Source of the DNA: Liolophura sinensis
Taxonomy: Eukaryota; Mollusca; Polyplacophora; Chitonida; Chitonidae
Assembly: GCF_032854445.1 (NCBI RefSeq)
Contig: NC_088295.1
Span: 37,852,510 to 37,916,509, forward strand
Length of the DNA stretch: 64,000 nt
Reading direction: 5' to 3'
Part shown: piece after piece, positions 35,645-48,595 of the stretch
How positions within the stretch are numbered: the stretch's first letter is position 1
Layout: the number at the start of each line of letters is the position of its first letter
The notes under the pieces: model-generated
What the model was told of the DNA's origin: nothing
Database searches by the model: none
What the model saw: the letters and a program-made list of their open reading frames with translations, nothing else
Translations under genes and position numbers: made by a program

Positions 35645-35935
35645 ACACCCTTTAAGGGCCCTCTCAGCACCATTATAACTGTAAGGACAGCGTTATAGCT
35701 GCACAGACACCATTATAGCTGTGAAGACACCATTATAGCTGCACTGACACCATTATAACTGTAAAGACACCATCTACACCCTTTAAGGGCCCTCTCAACA
35801 CCATTATAACTGTAAGGACAGCGTTATAGCTGCACAGACACCATTATAGCTGTGAAGACACCATTATAGCTCCACAGACACCATTATAACTATAAAGACA
35901 CCATTATAGCTGTACAGACACCATTATGGCTTTTC
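35645..35935 (+). repeat. 21-bp minisatellite with higher-order duplication
   Basis: The unit is 'acaccattatagctgtgaag' with variants. A longer block starting 'ccctttaagggccctctca' is itself duplicated (about 35649 and 35779), so units have been copied in groups. Confidence 0.9.
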
Positions 35936-36274
35936 TGTTTCAGCTACCAAACGATACCATCAGCTAGAAATTGAGCTATCCTCTCCACATAAGCGTCGTT
36001 TTAACGATCACCTGAGCTTTTATTGTATCCATTAAGGTAAACTCTGAACACAGCTTTATCTCCGGCTGTTTACTTAGATCTATCGGTCAAGTCTTATTAG
36101 ACACACAACTTCGCATTGTCTGACTTTTTTATATCACAGCTCTTGCGTACATGAACCAAATATAGCTCACTATGTATATGGATCTGTGATTTGACCTACA
36201 GTCGGTATCCAGGTAAGCCTTACGCACGTGTATATTTGTGCCTATATGCTATACATTGTACTTCGACTTCCGTA

Positions 36275-36531
36275 CACTGAAAAAAATTAATCTGTTAATT
36301 TAACAGAAAATCTGTTGTCTGAGTAATGCTAGATTGTGCTCTATTATTCCAGCGTGTTTTTTGTTAAATATAGCACACATACTGTGTTACTTCAACATAA
36401 AGATTCTATTAGACTAATAAGATATTATGATGAATATGACAAAATATTGTTTTATAATAACAGAATACATTCTAGCATCACTCAGACAACAGACTTTCTG
36501 TTAAAATTAACAGGTGGATTTTTGAGAGTAT
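36275..36531. mobile_element. MITE family A, full copy with TA flanks
   Basis: The left end is 'cactgaaaaaaattaatctg' and the right end 'ttaacaggtggatttttgag' then 'ag'. 'ta' stands on both outer sides. Internal blocks match the copy at 11935-12189 closely. Non-coding. Confidence 0.88.
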
Positions 36532-36539
36532 TGGTAGCA

Positions 36540-36817
36540 TCACTGGCTCACACGGTTACAGAGCCGTTTCGCTGCGACTGTCTGACGCTTGACCAATCAG
36601 GGGGCGTGTTCGATTCCAGTTACTACTGTTTCAGCTGCAGATTTACGCTAAGAGGTTTACCTGGTACCTGCCCAAGGTCGATGGTTTACTCCGTGCACTT
36701 CGGTTTCCTCAACACATCGAAACATCAAAGCTAGCCAGCTGGCCGCCGTCAAATGAGTGAAAAATTCTTAAGTACGGCTTTAGACGCCAATCAATCAATC
36801 AGTCAATCAATCAATCG
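36540..36817 (+). mobile_element. Diverged SINE-like copy
   Basis: A possible tRNA-derived head (about 36540-36620, 'gttcgattcc' as B-box) is followed by a tail related to family 1: 'ggccgccgtcaaatgagtga', 'ttcttaagtacggc' and a (TCAA)n end. The body differs, so it is either old or a separate subfamily. Confidence 0.55.
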
Positions 36818-39035
36818 AACTCGGTGCATGGTCTTTTCCTAAACAGGCCAAAAATTTGCAGGCGAGGAACGATCCGTAACCAACAGTCTGAGTTAACGGC
36901 CATCAACGAAAACATTCCAAGATTTCTGGCGATCTGGGATGACTTTTAAAATTGTGCAACGTAACTAGCATGCACTCATCATGGTTACCTGTACGGCTGT
37001 TACTTCGTCAATATTAAATTAAATGATTTAAAAGTCGTTCTCAGAGCAATTTATATGCGTTTTATATTACATATTATTATATTTATTATTGGTACGAATT
37101 ATGTTCTCTGTCCTTAAGACGAAAATATATTTTTATATTCTTCTAATCACTCACGCCAATGAAAGCCTAGTCCTTTGCACAAATTGTGAAGTCAACAATA
37201 TACCATTTGATCAGGTATACACAAACGAATATGTAACCATACTCATTCTACGCTTTTTACGACCCGCCAATATATGAGAAGGAGGTTGGTATCAAATAGA
37301 AGAGTGAACCACTTAAATATAGCATTAAGAACACTATAACTATGTAGATGCATCTTTGTACCTATTGCAGATAGGTTTTTATATCTGTGTACTTACACAC
37401 GGTTAGCTTAAGCTCGTTGTTCTTAACGGTGACAGTAACTTAAAATATACATGTCGGAAAATTTGATCGGCTTTTTCTGTGCCCTAATGTATGTCGACTA
37501 CATGTATATATACCCGGGCCAAGACCTCTCGCTTGAATGACATAAGACTTATCAATGTCTATGGTGTTTTCATCATATTTATATTACTTATATACTTCAA
37601 AAGGAAAGACATATATAAAGACACTATAGACCATATTTTATTCTACATGGATAGAGTATACATGAAGAAAACCGAAAGCGCGGTCATGTTATCAGATTTA
37701 ACCAACCATGCAGGCGCGACTGTTTCCGCTGACGTCAGAAGAACCCCATTGGCCTATGATTTCAAAGTCATTAGGGTCAGTTAATTTATATTTTATGACA
37801 GGTTTGTAAATTTAATATTTCTTCACCTCTTCATAATTTATATGCAATTTTCATTAAATGCAAACACGTAGACCTGCACAATAATGTAGAGGAACCCTCT
37901 TAGGCCTACTTTTCATTGATCTTGACCTGTTTTTTATGGTCTCTGCCTAGGTCTATGCCTCTACTAAAATGTAGTCACGTTACAGAGATATCTTGCGACT
38001 GTCCTTGAACTCGAGAAGTATATCTCAGTGTGCAGCATGCTACCTTTTGCATCACTGTTATGAGCACTTAAAATTCATATTTTAATACCTTAAAAACAAT
38101 TCTCTGGCTATATCAGCATGGCTCTGTACACCTAACCAACTTTCGGACAAATAAGGTTTACAAGAATTCGTTAGCTGAATGCAACACTCCAACACTGAGG
38201 GTTTAATTATCCAAAGATCAAAGCCACGTAACACAAGGAACGAAAACTCGTAGTAAACCATTTGTGTCTAAAATACTAGCTAGATACCCAAGAGAACTCA
38301 TAGATATCCAGCACTGTGTTCAAAATAGGCTTATATAAGGCCTTATATGTTCGGTCGCACTGTGGTCAACTCGGCTGTCAACAACATAATAAAAATTGCC
38401 TAAGGTTGCATTTTTTGTTTTGGGAACAGATGAGCAAAGGAGGCGACGACGACGATTTTAGGCTGTATCGCAAGAACCTTTAGAGAGGACGTTACAAATT
38501 TAAACATGGTATTATTTTGTTACAGAATTGTACACAATATTGCCACTATATAATTATACTCCATCAAGCCGTTTGGGATTTTACAAATGAACTGTGTAAT
38601 GATATACACTGCTGATCTATACTGGCATATATTTTGCTTTCTGTGTTACCACACACCTGCTAATTACTATGAACAAAGAAGTAAATAAACAGGTATATAA
38701 ATATGGCGAATCGTTTATTACATTTATAGTTCTGTGCTTGCTGAGTTTTTGCCACGAAAATGCAGAGAGATTGGAGCATAAGCAAATATAGCAAATAAAG
38801 TGTAACTAAAGCAGATATAGGCTATGTATAATTCGACTTGGACGCTGCATGGCCACCGTGGACGACCACTAAGGCTTACCGAGTTGATTTATTTTAGTCA
38901 TATACCTGCATAGCCATGTTTTATGACCGACTTTCGTCAATGGGCCTTGCACGCATCTTCCATATCTCGATAAAAACCGTCCATTTCCGCTCATGCTGCA
39001 ACAATCAGGGATATAAATATAAATCTATACTGAAA
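36818..39035. other. No gene seen
   Basis: An open frame at 37491-37784 has no splice support. Nothing else recognisable. Confidence 0.4.
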
Positions 39036-39212
39036 TTTATTTTATTTATTTATTTTATAGTTATTTTACACCGTACTCTGGCATATTTCACTAATACGAG
39101 GGTGATACCAGCATCATAATAGGAGGAAACCGGGCAGAGCCCAGGGGACATCCACGACATCCGTGGGTTGTTGACAGACCTTTCCACGTACGGCCGGAGA
39201 GGAAGTCAACAT
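39036..39212 (-). mobile_element. SINE family 1, tail and middle
   Basis: Reverse-strand tail domain ('caccgtactctggcatattt'), middle block ('gggttgttgacagaccttt') and 'cggccggagaggaag'. The head is missing. Confidence 0.85.
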
Positions 39213-40394
39213 TGAAATCAAATATGCCCTTTACATGCATGTATTTCGCATATTGGATAGATTTTGTAATCCCAACATTTACTTTCGATATGTACAGCTT
39301 CAGGTCAAAAATGTGACGAAAGGATAGAATGTTTTAGCGGCATTTGGAAAATGAATCGTTTACAAAGAAGGCGGCCAAACTTAATTCATGGACTTTCGCT
39401 TTATGTTAAATTTAGGTCTTGGAGCATTCTCCCATCTTCCTGTCAGCAAGGTTGATACTTTCTATAGCCTTCATAATCATGATGTCGAACGTCTCTAGTT
39501 TGGTTAAATGAAGGTGCATTCCCCTAGAGAGCTCGGCTGGTGATGTGTAAATCTGAATGACGCATGCTTGGTATTGTCGTCTTCAAGAGATCACAGCAAT
39601 ACACACGTTTTGTGCACAGGAGGAAATATTAATCATAATTGCTACAATCATTAAAATGTACTCAGACTGCTGTAGTCTTATACATTATAATTCAAAGCGT
39701 ACATCTTAAAACTTCAGTCTGTTTACGGCGACTTTATAATTATTAACCTTCAATGTCCTGATGTATATGACGAATGTGTAAGAACATATAAAATAGATCT
39801 ATCAGAGGACTACAGATAGGATGTTATATATAGGGATTGTGGCGTGATTCTGGAAAACATGAAACATGTTGGTGACGTTCATGCAGTTCACATAATGATG
39901 TTCGTAAATTATTCGCGGACCGCCTGCGTATCTTCATTGAAGTTTATAGTGTGTGTGGAGTTGCCCGCAAAATATAAATAATAAATAAATTGAAAATATA
40001 TAAATAAGTAAACAATTAAATGAAAAAACAAATTCTTTTTAATTGTGTTCAGGCCAGAAATACTGCATACAGTTAAACAGAAGACTGTTTAGATTATAAA
40101 TATACTTGTAGAAAGAGAGATTTAAAAGGGGTTCTGTCAGCTGTGCATCACTGAGTATCTTATTAAAGCAAACAGCCGGATGTTTTCGCTGGTCCTCATT
40201 CCAAATTTACACATATTTTATGTTCTCTGTGTTTATTTTTTGTAATTCTAGATGAGTTATGGCTATTTTCAGGTATATATCTACCGTATACTACTACATA
40301 CGCTGCTGGATAAACCCCACGCATTTGGAGGGAAGAGAAAAAGCATTCAAAGAGATAAATAAATAGTGCCCATCTACCATTTGACATCATGGAC
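39213..40394. other. No gene seen
   Basis: Unassigned AT-rich sequence. Confidence 0.4.
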
Positions 40395-40775
40395 TCTAAT
40401 TATTTATTTATTTGTTACGTAACGTCATCTCACGTTATAATTTTCACTTATATGATGGCTGTAATTTTTATGGGTGAAGGAAACCGGAGTGGCTGGGCTA
40501 AACTACCGACCTTTGGCAAGTTACTGATAAACTTGCTCACATACTACGCACAGATAAGCAGAGCATATTGCTGGAAGACAAGAATGTTACAGACTGCGAA
40601 AACGACTATATACACGAGCGTTGTCGAACACTTGTTGTTACCAATGTCAGCATGCAGTAAAAGCTGAGGAAACTACAAACTTCCTGTGCATGGCAAAGCG
40701 GGGTTTGAACCCACTCTTGGTGTGTCCTAGCGATTGGAAGGCAAGCGCCTCTAACCACTACACCATGGCCTACTC
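40395..40775 (-). mobile_element. SINE family 2, full-length copy with tRNA-like head
   Basis: On the minus strand the head 'ggccatggtgtagtggttag' continues to a B-box-like 'gggttcaaacccc', and resembles a tRNA for glycine. The body carries 'cttgccaaaggtcggtagtt' and 'actccggtttccttcaccc', and the end is an (AAAT)n tail. It is not an intact tRNA: the anticodon arm is distorted. Confidence 0.75.
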
Positions 40776-41601
40776 ACGGCAGGCACCAGCACAAAGGGTG
40801 GAATCGATGTGCTCACGAATTCTTGGGTTTATAACTCTGACATTATATTATACACATGGTTTCATCGCCTTAATTGTTTACAGTGATTTTTAACATTGAC
40901 AAAAGGAAAAACATCAAAAGTCAAAATGGTCGTGTAACTGAAATATTACAGCGTGAAACACATATCAAACAAATAAGTAAATAAATCATTGCTCTGTGAA
41001 CATCCTTCAGTGTGCTGAGCTGGCATATTGATTAAAATCTTACCCGTTTGACCGACATGCAGTGCAGAGTCTTAGGTAAGCTGGCAATCCAAATCCAGTC
41101 TCCATGCATATATATGTTTAAACAATATGCAAACGTGTATATTAGTCTAAAAGGATTAAATTTATACACTAACATACATGTACACTTGTTTAAAATCAAT
41201 TTTTAAGAGTCAGCGGAAGCGTGTTTAAAACCTTATTTTATAAATGGGCCTAGTTTCTGGTAATACTGCTAAATCGGCAAGTGTCGCCTTCGGTAACATT
41301 GACAAGAGACGACAGTCTTCTCTCGAAAAAACAATTTCTAACTTCAGTTTACTTAACACGGCAGTTTCGGTGTACGTTCGAACATCGATTATGAAGCCCT
41401 TAATCAATCAGATCGCGCGCTTGGACACAGATCTCTCTATTTTGTCTGCAACTTCGAGTCAAGAAGTTTGTCCGGTATATCTGCATGACAACGGTAGGTG
41501 GTTTACTCTCGACACTCTGGTGTCCCCCATGTATCGATATACCCGACCGTCCTCATACAACAAAATCTTGAGCAAGGTGTTCAATCAATCAATCAGTTAA
41601 T

Positions 41602-41603
<2 letters not shown>
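40776..41603. other. Open frame of 118 codons, no other gene seen
   Basis: 41244-41600 on the plus strand is open but has no recognisable domain or splice context, and runs into the (TA)n tract. I do not call it a gene. Other sequence is unassigned. Confidence 0.35.

Positions 41604-41679
<76 letters not shown>
41604..41679. repeat. (TA)n microsatellite
   Basis: About 38 uninterrupted TA units. It is self-complementary and likely length-variable. Confidence 0.97.
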
Positions 41680-41682
<3 letters not shown>

Positions 41683-41754
41683 CTATCATCTTTAAGAAAT
41701 CTGCTCTAAAACCCATACAGTTCCAGGATATTTATTCGATCGAGGTTAAAGGAA

Positions 41755-42020
41755 AAAGACCTACTTCGTATTTCACTTACGGTTGCCGTTAGGTCTATAG
41801 CTGGAGTACACCCTGGGTTCCTTGGGCAAACCACCGACTTTTGGCAAGGTACTGACCAATTTGCTCTCACAGACTTGTCATAATGGTGGAACAAAAACGC
41901 CTATGATTACCAAGTTCCCACTAATGGTGCCCCTGTCCAAGGTCGGGATTGATCTCTCACCACTTGCGTCTGTGAGGTAAACGCAGGGAACCTTTCAAGA
42001 GGCCGTGCTGTGTCAACTAC
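41755..42020 (-). mobile_element. SINE family 2 copy, decayed
   Basis: It shares 'accaccgacttttggcaagg', 'tactgaccaatttgctc' and a decayed tRNA-like head with the copy at 40395-40775. Confidence 0.55.
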
Positions 42021-42023
42021 CAT

Positions 42024-42452
42024 ATCGTCGTCGCTGCTCTGGATTTACACTCTGTATGTTAATTGTAGTCTTTTATATTTTATTCAAACAATCCCCGAGA
42101 GGTGGCTTCAGTTTCATGAAGCATACTTACATTAAGTAGCCTTTAGCTCAGTGCATTTCATCTCTACCGTACACGCCGTCATGGTAGTTAAGGACTTTGT
42201 GACACCGGCCCGAGGCCTCTTTGCATTATTTTCAGGTCATTGTTAATCAAATGTGATGACAACACAGCATTTGAGTATTTCTAGACAAGTGACTGTCAGT
42301 AAATTCTTATTAACATAACTGCATTTTTTAAAAATTCAGCTTAAACCAAGGTTGGTGGGGGGAGGGTATAAGTTGTCACTTTTAGCTTAAAACTCATGGG
42401 TTCAACTCTCACTGTTGTCGCTGCTCTGGATTTACTCTTTATGTTGTAGTCT
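42024..42452 (+). repeat. Pair of short direct repeats
   Basis: 'gtcgctgctctggatttaca' with 'ttgtagtctt' at 42024-42070 recurs as 'gtcgctgctctggatttact' with 'ttgtagtctt' at 42413-42452, 390 bases apart. Origin unknown. Confidence 0.6.
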
Positions 42453-42473
42453 TCCGTACAATATTTTTGGAAA

Positions 42474-42622
42474 TCTGGCAGGAGGAAACCCACGACCATC
42501 CGCAGGTTGCTGGCAGACCTTACCAAGTACGTCACGAGAGGAAGCCAGCATGGCCGCACTTGTGAGAGGTTCCTGGGTCATTGCACTGCACTGGCAGGCC
42601 AACCACCTCAACCACGGATTTC
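42474..42622 (-). mobile_element. SINE family 1, head and middle
   Basis: Reverse-strand middle ('cgaccatccgcaggttgctg', 'gaagccagcatgg') and a diverged head ('ccaaccacctcaaccacgga'). Confidence 0.78.
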
Positions 42623-45530
42623 CCACAGAGCAATAAGGAATATCCCCCAATCCACGCGATCTAAATTTACGTGCCTACACAGAACATCCCTTGCATCCTT
42701 CTAACATCACTGAAAACTGTTGACTGCTTTTCTAAGCAAGACCCTGGCCTAAATTTTTACCTAGATCTCTTGTAGTTTGTATTCAACATTGTATTGGAAA
42801 TTGCTCTTGCGATTATTGGCTGGAACATCAAAAACATGTGCATAGTTAACGACTGATATATAGGTTAAAACAAAGCTCACACATATGCGATGTACAGAAG
42901 CTTCAAATCTGTATTGTCATGGGACATGTTATAATGACATGTTTATGTGAAACCACGTCTGCAGTACAGCAATGATGAACAATGACAAATTACCCTTCGA
43001 AAAGCCTTGAGCGTGAGAGATATAGACCGGATTAGCAATAATCATTGTTGACAGACGACCGAACCTATCCAGCAACGCGCCGGCACGATCAGTGGAACTG
43101 TAGCCTATACATGGACGTTTTTGTTGTTCGTGATAACAGCAGGCACTGGTTTCTGCAGAGGCTGTGCTAGAATTGGCCACCACTTTTGCAGCGCGGAGGT
43201 CCACCTTTAAGCCTCAATCAGGAATTGAAACATTAGCAATTTTTCAACTATCTTGGCTAGGCACTCAGAATAAGTCACTAAGCCAAGCACTGATCCATGC
43301 AATGTCACTATGCCCTGACAGTGGGCCGCTACGGCTGATGTCATTAATCTGTATGTCGTTCCGGTGTGGCAGTTATATAAAACTAAGATAGGGGCGATAC
43401 TAAGATAGGGGCGATATGAAATAGTACTGAACACACCGTTTAACCTAAAACCTAAAGCAAATAATAGAGATTGGCGTAGAATCCATGTTAAAGCATTAAC
43501 GAGCGCTTATTGATCTTTTGTTTTGTATATATGAAAAAGTTTAACTTACACAAACAGATAATTGCTGCTGTTTTACTTGGTGTGTCACTTTCAAAACTGT
43601 ACAACGACGGTCTTCGTGTAGCAGGCCGGTCTCAGGACCGGTACATTTATAGTGCTGCCTCACTGGAACGTTATGCTAAGGACATCAATCATAATATGCT
43701 GACACACATGCAGGCGGCCATTACTTAGTTATCTCCAAAACAATGCGAACATCGTCCACTCTTCCACTGAAGTTCATTCGAACTTATATATGATAAAGGT
43801 TATTTGGCAATTGTCAGATTCTTCTTAGATTATTAGTTAAAGAGACTTTACTAGAGATTTGAAAAAATTAAACTGACAAGCGAGTATATATTAGCTGGCA
43901 AAACGCTGTAATTACAAATCGAAACAAGTGCTTAATTATACCAATAATTTTATTTCGAATTTTTGCATGCTTATAATCCTGAAGATCGCCCTTCTCAGAT
44001 ATGGCACGACTTCATCATTTAAAAAAAATATATATTCACTTCCCTAAATAATATTTCCGTACTGGTTTCATTTTTTACACATGTAGGTATCTTAAAGTAT
44101 TACTCGTGCAAATTACAATTCAGCCTGACACTCAAACATTTTTCACTTCGTTTTTGGGATCTGGATTTACCGAAGTAGTTCCAGCTTTAGGGTGTGCCAA
44201 CGCGGTGTGTTTTAGAATTTGGGTATGTAATCCCGACTAGAGCATCGTTGTTGTGAAGCACAATGCTTAGTTCCCAAAATACCGGTCAAAGATTTTTTTT
44301 CATTTCGCTAAATTCGGGCCGACTCAATTTTTTTTCGGGAAATTCATGAGAATTTCTGTCTTCAAGAGACAAACATTGCCGAATGCAAATCACTGCACTG
44401 CTCAGATTTACCGAAATTAGGTTCTGTATTACTGGTTTGCTCTCGCCGGAGTCAGAAGAAAATTCACTTCGTCCACTACAGCACATTCATCTTCACACCA
44501 TGAATGTAGGATCTTCTAAAAATGGCATCATTTAAAACCTAATTTTTTGCAGCTGATAGTCACAGATCCGGCTAATACCTTATAATCCCGAAATTGCGCT
44601 GAACCTCTTGCTTTTTATTTTTTTTTAATTAAATTTGAACAGGTTATAGTAATGAATTTTACTTAAGTTATGACTTATTTCATGTAAATTACATACTTTT
44701 AAGCCTGTCACAAATATGACCGATGAATAAAATAACAGAATGACCACTAGAACAGTTAAGTTGCAGTTACAGACGAATCAGCATCCATGAAACTGTCCAC
44801 ATGAAATGGTACTAAAACGTCAAGAGCATGTCAACTAGGGTACTGCACCTATATGAAAAGATTCAGAGGAAAAACAAATGTCCATTCACCATATTTAGCC
44901 GACACATTCCACAAGAATGCAATGCTGCCTTGCACTCGAACTGTTAAAGGAGAAGAAAACAAAAATGGAGACAAAATGAGATGAAAGAGTGTGAAAAGTT
45001 ACTGGCAAAACTGGCCTTCAATATTTTTTTTTCTTTCGGGAGAAAAGGGTACTTGAAAATATTTTTATAGGGTGGGTATTTTGGACCACTCTTGGTATAC
45101 GGCCTTTGAATGATATATTTCTGTATAAAGATGCAATGCATGTATAACAAATTTATTTGAATGTAAATCTGTTGGGTTATATCCAAACATATGCATTTAA
45201 TCTGAATTAAATTACTCTGATAATATCGATGAACACATTAAAAATATGAATGTAATCAAAATCTAAACTGAACACATTCGTTAGGTGAAAAGACCAAATT
45301 CTAGTGCAAATTTATTTATTACACATACTTTACATCCTCGTTTGTAACATTACACAAAGACAATATATACCAACTGGTAGTCCCAGATACTCACCATACA
45401 AAAGTTATTTTCAAGTGTCTTTTTCTCTATAAAGAAAAATCGAAAAAATATGGAAGATCACACTGACAACTAACTTTTTGAACTCTTTCATCTAAACCTC
45501 ATGTAATTTTTATGTTTTCTCCAACTTTAA
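42623..45530. other. No gene seen
   Basis: Several open frames of 60-90 codons (for example 42929-43204 minus and 43510-43728 plus) lack splice context and similarity. AT-rich throughout. Confidence 0.4.
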
Positions 45531-45803
45531 CGGGGCCTCTGTGGCTCAGTTGGTTAGCACGCTAGCACAGGGTAATTACCCAGGAGCCTCTCACCAATGC
45601 GGTCACTGTGAGCTCAAGTCCAGCTCATGCTGGCTTCCTCGCCGGCAGCATGGGGGGAAGATCTTCCAGCACCCTGCGGATGGTCGTGTGTTTCCACCGG
45701 GCTCAGCCCGGTTTCCTGCCACCATAATGCTGGCTGCTGTCGCATAAGTGAAATATTCTTGAGTACCACATAAAACCCCAATCACATAAATAAATAAATA
45801 AAA
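45531..45803 (+). mobile_element. SINE family 1, full copy with probable target-site duplication
   Basis: Head 'cggggcctctgtggctcagt' to the tail 'aaataaataaataaa'. The flanks 'tccaactttaa' (left) and 'tccacctttaa' (right) differ at one base and look like an ageing target-site duplication. Confidence 0.94.
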
Positions 45804-48396
45804 ATCCACCTTTAAAAGACAGGATGTTAAAAATGTTACCAACCAACAGACAGACCACAAGACAGGAATTTATTGTACAAACCATGTTTATTAGCTTACC
45901 AGTACTAATAATTATATTGGAAAATATCTCACATTATATATTAAATAACAATGATAAATAAATGTCACACAAACTACACAAGTGTAGAAATATTCTAATC
46001 AGATATACTAAAACAGTAAATAATTTGCTTCAAGTGTCTTACATTTAAAGATAACAAATGTTATTAAACAAAGAAGTGGTCCCTATTGGTGTGTGCAAAA
46101 TATGCTGATATCTGTTGATTATATGCTAATCCATTTGTATATGTTTCTATTAAATTGCATACAGATCTACAAATTTAAATCGCACAAAAATATTAGCGTG
46201 AATAAAAATGAATCAGAAAAAATGCACATGTGCATGAAGATATAATTGCACAGGTGCTCTAAAACACAGGCTTATAAATTCACAACACATAATTTGGCCC
46301 ATGCACAAAGTTTCTGTGCATTCAACTGATTAACTAAAACAAAAATACTACTATAACAAGTATGTCCTTTTGCTTAGAAACTTCAAAATTTCTCTGTACA
46401 AAAATTTAAATAGTGCAATCATTGTACTCAACATTCATCAAGATTCAATAGTATTGGCATCAGTAATCATTTAATAAAAAGCCATTTAGAAAGATGATCA
46501 AAGACCTGGGGTTCCGTAACTTGTTACAACCACAACAAAAGACAAAATGTAATAAATGACAAATGTAGCAATAGACTGAAATGTATTTGTAGAATAATTA
46601 AATTGACAGCTGCTGGTATTGCTTGAAAATATAAGATCTGTCCTGAATCACTGTACATGCATAAGCCCATGTACAGTGTACCTTCAACCAGAATTGGCCC
46701 TTCAACCATGAAGGTACCATAAAACGAACCATTTCATGAAGGCAACATCCTACGTGAGTTCTACAAAACAATTTATTTTCACTCCCGTCGAATTCATAAT
46801 ACATATTCAGCATTTTGAAGTTTAGCTAGAAGAGTACAAGAAGTTTGCAATTAAATGATGCTTCAAATTTTATTTTGCAGAATTGGCCCCATCACTCAAA
46901 ATTATATCAAGCAGAAAGAACTGGAAATCCCAAAAGCCTAATATTTGGGCTTTAACTTCTTTATACTCCATCTAGACACAATTGGCCAAATAGCCCTGTT
47001 TTTACACACTTAAGAAAGCTTAATGCTAGTACATGTACATGGACATGAAAGGAGAAGCAAGATGAAAACATCAGCTGAACATGAAGTAAGAGTGAAAAAT
47101 AAAATGGACCCACTTGTTTTCTGTGGATAGGTCAACACTGAGATGAAAGGTTTATACTGGGTATTTGCACGTGAAAAGTTATCAGTTATCAGCCTGGGCT
47201 CTTTTCCACAAAACTATTTCAGATTCAGGTTAAATTTTGAAATACGACTCTTGAGGTCCCTTGTGGGACGTGTTGTTGTGGGTTTCAAACCTGAGAAACT
47301 GTGCCATTTTGTATATAGCATAATGGGGTAGCTAAAATTGCTTCATGAAGTGTCAAGGCATAAGTACATGTATTAAATTTACAGTAATCTTTCCCTGCTT
47401 CAACAGAAGAATCCCATGCTTTCCATAAACTTTCCATATATCTCTAATGTGACACTTTTTGTACATTTCCCAGACATCAGATATCAGTAAAGAATACTGA
47501 TATGTTAGAGAAGACAAAGTGTCTGTAGAGGGGTATTACATGCATATAAAAATGCCCTTGAGAGCCTATTGAGAGTCTAAATTTTTTCACTCATATGATG
47601 GTGGTCGCTGCCACAGGTGTTGAAAACCACCAACCTTTGGCAAGTTACTAACAAACTTTCCTTTACATGTACATGTACAGAATATCTTGTACCTTATGAT
47701 ATAGAACATAATACACCTACAAGCAAAACAGTGAACCAAAACAGAAAACAGAGCACTAATTTGGCCAGAAAAATAAATGTATATCCTTGTTTACTTGGAG
47801 TATGGTCTTCAACCAACAGGACAGCACATCGACTTGCTGAATAACAGACCCATCTAACTATACACTACGTATAAACTTGTGTACCTTTTGTGGAATAAAG
47901 GTCTTGACGTAATAAATGCCAATTATCTCTTCCCACATGTTAGTTGTAATCGTTATGCATGACACCTGTTTGGCAATAAACGTTATGACCTGAAATGGAT
48001 TATCACTCTGGACTACAGGGGTTAATTTCACGTCAATCTGTACATCAATGCTGGAATGATATGTGAGTAATGAGTTACATGTGGTGAAAGTAGCAAGACA
48101 GAGAACTGTTCTTGTATCATGATTGATATGACTGCAGGACTTACAATGTACTTCTCTTGTTAATAGTGAATGAATGCTCTTTTCATGTGAACTAATAAAA
48201 ATAAGCTTTGGAAATGCAGGTCATATGTGCTTATCTCAAGAACGATGCCCATTTAAATAAGCAAAATAGTCTATCAGTAAAAATATACATGTTAGCTCTA
48301 TAAAATTATACCTATGCATCAAAAAAAAAAAAATATTCAGATCTGCAATTCTTCAGATGACCCTACAGTGATATTTAAACTCTTTTTCATTTGATC
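45804..48396. other. Downstream flank of the MARCH gene
   Basis: AT-rich, without coding signal. Part could be an extended 3' untranslated region, because the nearest polyadenylation signal (48402-48397) is only one of several 'tttatt' sites. A SINE family 2 fragment is at about 47585-47690. Confidence 0.4.
47585..47690 (-). mobile_element. SINE family 2 fragment
   Basis: It shares 'accaccaacctttggcaagt' and 'tactaacaaactttcc' with the copies at 26529-26880 and 40395-40775. Confidence 0.55.
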
Positions 48397-48402
48397 TTTA
48401 TT
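48397..48402 (-). terminator. Probable polyadenylation signal of the MARCH gene
   Basis: AATAAA on the minus strand, about 195 bases past the stop codon at 48598-48596. A position-based inference. Confidence 0.45.
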
Positions 48403-48595
48403 CCCCAACCTCCCTAACAACTTGATAATAACGATAATAACAATAACAACAACAATATTATAATTTTACTGTTTTACAGTTGCATGGACAAGAGCAAAAA
48501 ATGAATCACAGCCATTATTATCATCATCAAACTTCACTTGTGTACATGCCCTTCTACTATCCAGGTCCCTGTGATACAACCTCCATAGCCCGAGG

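Noticed and set aside
29970..35935. Possible CRISPR array
   Set aside because: Units are contiguous or variable without unique spacers of constant size, and the DNA is clearly animal.
40690..40775. tRNA gene on the minus strand
   Set aside because: It has A-box and B-box-like parts, but the anticodon arm does not fold properly and the sequence continues into a SINE body.
41244..41695. Open frame of 118 codons running into (TA)n
   Set aside because: No domain, no splice sites in phase, and the end is fixed by the microsatellite and nearby repeats.
43510..43728. 72-codon open frame with a hydrophobic start
   Set aside because: It looks mildly coding-like but no exon partner, homologue or donor in phase could be identified.
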